A stretch of DNA of 64,000 bases from Cordylochernes scorpioides. Its lineage: Eukaryota; Arthropoda; Arachnida; Pseudoscorpiones; Chernetidae. A program made the translations under genes and the position numbers. The stretch lies in the NCBI GenBank assembly GCA_030710605.1, contig CP092877.1, positions 74,056,187-74,120,186 of the forward strand, written 5' to 3'. The notes below the pieces were generated by a model that did no database searches, was not told the origin of the DNA, and worked only from the letters and a program-made list of their open reading frames with translations. Of this stretch, positions 63,355 through 64,000 are shown one piece after another (the first letter of the stretch is position 1; every line of letters begins with the position of its first letter).

Positions 63355-63717
63355 AAAGTACTGAATGAGAAATTTTATCACAGCATGTTTTAAATAATTA
63401 TTGTTATCAAGTGTGTAAACAAGATAGCAGATAAGAATAAGATAGTTATCTGAGAAACACAGAATATTATTCTTAGAATTAAAAGTGGAAAAAAAAACAA
63501 TTTTTTTAAAAATATAATTTAAAGCATATCTATAAATATCATTTATATTTCCTCTTTCTTCCATTCTGTTAATTGGGGTTTTTCCATATTTAATTCTAAG
63601 AATAATATTTTGTGTTTCTCAGATAACTATATTCTTCTTATCTGTTATCTTGTTTACACACGTGATAACAGTAACTATTTAAAACATGCTGTGGTAAAAT
63701 TTCTCATTCAGTACTTT

Positions 63718-63757
63718 TGTCTGAAGATGGTAACAACGCTGTTACTGAAACGTCACA
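63718..63757 (+). ncRNA. Minimal hammerhead-like motif, right arm of O
   Basis: Same layout as the left arm. Stem II has one G-T wobble (GGTAACA / TGTTACT). CTGAAGA lies at 63721-63727, GAAA at 63747-63750 and GTC at 63752-63754. Confidence 0.62.
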
Positions 63758-64000
63758 CACTATTTATTTATTTGGATTTGGTCTTATTACCTTGTTCTAT
63801 TTGCATATATATTTATATAGCTCTCAATATTCTGATTCAGTGAATTTTTTCTTTTACGACATTTTGACCTGGTGTTTTCAGCATATAACAACATAATATT
63901 CATTTTTTAAATTGTCTATAATTATTTGGATTTTAGGATTTTTCATTCTAGTTTGTCTATACGTTTCTGATACAAGAAAGACTATGACCTTGGAGAGAAA

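Larger units (their letters stand above)
63244..63795. mobile_element. Family O: inverted-arm element with a hammerhead-like core in each arm
   Basis: The 552-bp insertion is flanked by TCTATTTGCATAT at 63231-63243 and 63796-63808. Arms of ~210 bp (about 63270-63480 and 63595-63795) are inverted; a ~110-bp AT-rich centre separates them. Each arm holds CTGAAGA, a long stem II and GAAACGTC. The layout, duplication length and motif resemble the PLE terminal repeats. No protein is encoded. Confidence 0.8.
63105..63890. repeat. Family P direct repeat, copy 2, split by element O
   Basis: The P sequence is read from 63105 to 63243 and resumes at 63796 with TCTATTTGCATATATATTTA; the two parts are contiguous in copy 1. 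A third, partial copy starts near 63955 (TACGTTTCTGATACAAGAAA, GACTATGACCTTGG) and leaves the window. Confidence 0.68.

Overview
This is a eukaryotic, probably invertebrate, intergenic window: very AT-rich and densely filled with transposable elements and tandem repeats, with one 100-base assembly gap. I find no convincing host protein-coding gene, rRNA or tRNA gene, operon or CRISPR array. The R1/I-type LINE, Penelope-like element (PLE), tRNA-derived SINE and many fold-back elements fit an arthropod or another invertebrate. The species cannot be named from the sequence alone.

Only two stretches carry recognisable protein domains of any length. The first is a nearly complete LINE on the minus strand (about 3613-9412). 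Its ORF2 is intact (1226 aa: endonuclease, reverse transcriptase, RNase H, CCHC) and overlaps ORF1 by an ATGA stop/start; ORF1 has one in-frame stop. The second is a 5'-truncated PLE (26141-28468) with reverse transcriptase and GIY-YIG domains, placed between long inverted terminal repeats inside a minisatellite. A short LINE ORF2 C-terminus lies at 21069-21483.

The most interesting layer is a set of non-autonomous repeats that carry hammerhead self-cleaving ribozymes. Family C has three 351-bp head-to-tail units (22309-23449), each with a complete type I hammerhead on the minus strand, which matches the architecture of animal retrozymes. Single or fold-back C copies lie at 23450-24001, 41667-42003, 44962-45700 and 58553-58755. 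Family D (best copy 56980-57464, 12-bp target-site duplication) has a second complete hammerhead. Families H (fold-backs at 13.5, 16.3, 32.6 and 47.5 kb) and O (63244-63795) carry decayed or minimal hammerhead-like cores. The local PLE is a plausible but unproven enzyme source.

Family names used below: A, ~370-390 bp repeat with TG...CA ends; C and D, hammerhead repeats; E, hairpin repeat with a GATAAAGG core; F, Tc1/mariner-like MITE with 126-bp internal repeats; G, fold-back with a CCCTCCC stem; H, fold-back with GC-rich arms; J, K and the 50.9-kb MITE, small terminal-inverted-repeat elements; L, ~430 bp repeat; M, inverted pair at 34.6 and 37.6 kb; O, inverted element at the right end; P, dispersed direct repeat near the right end; SINE, ~310-bp tRNA-derived element.

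Layout: 0-2 kb G fold-backs with a nested piggyBac-like MITE; 2.5-3.6 kb ~190-bp satellite with a SINE insertion; 3.6-9.4 kb LINE; 9.4-21 kb A, D, E, F, G, H and L repeats; 22.3-24 kb hammerhead array; 26-30 kb PLE and two minisatellites; 31-38 kb H, RTE-type, M and L repeats; 40-41.4 kb ~118-bp minisatellite; 41.7-58.8 kb C, SINE, E, A, D and J repeats, often nested; 59-64 kb G, K, P and O repeats. Many flanking duplications are still readable, so insertion order can be deduced at several sites.
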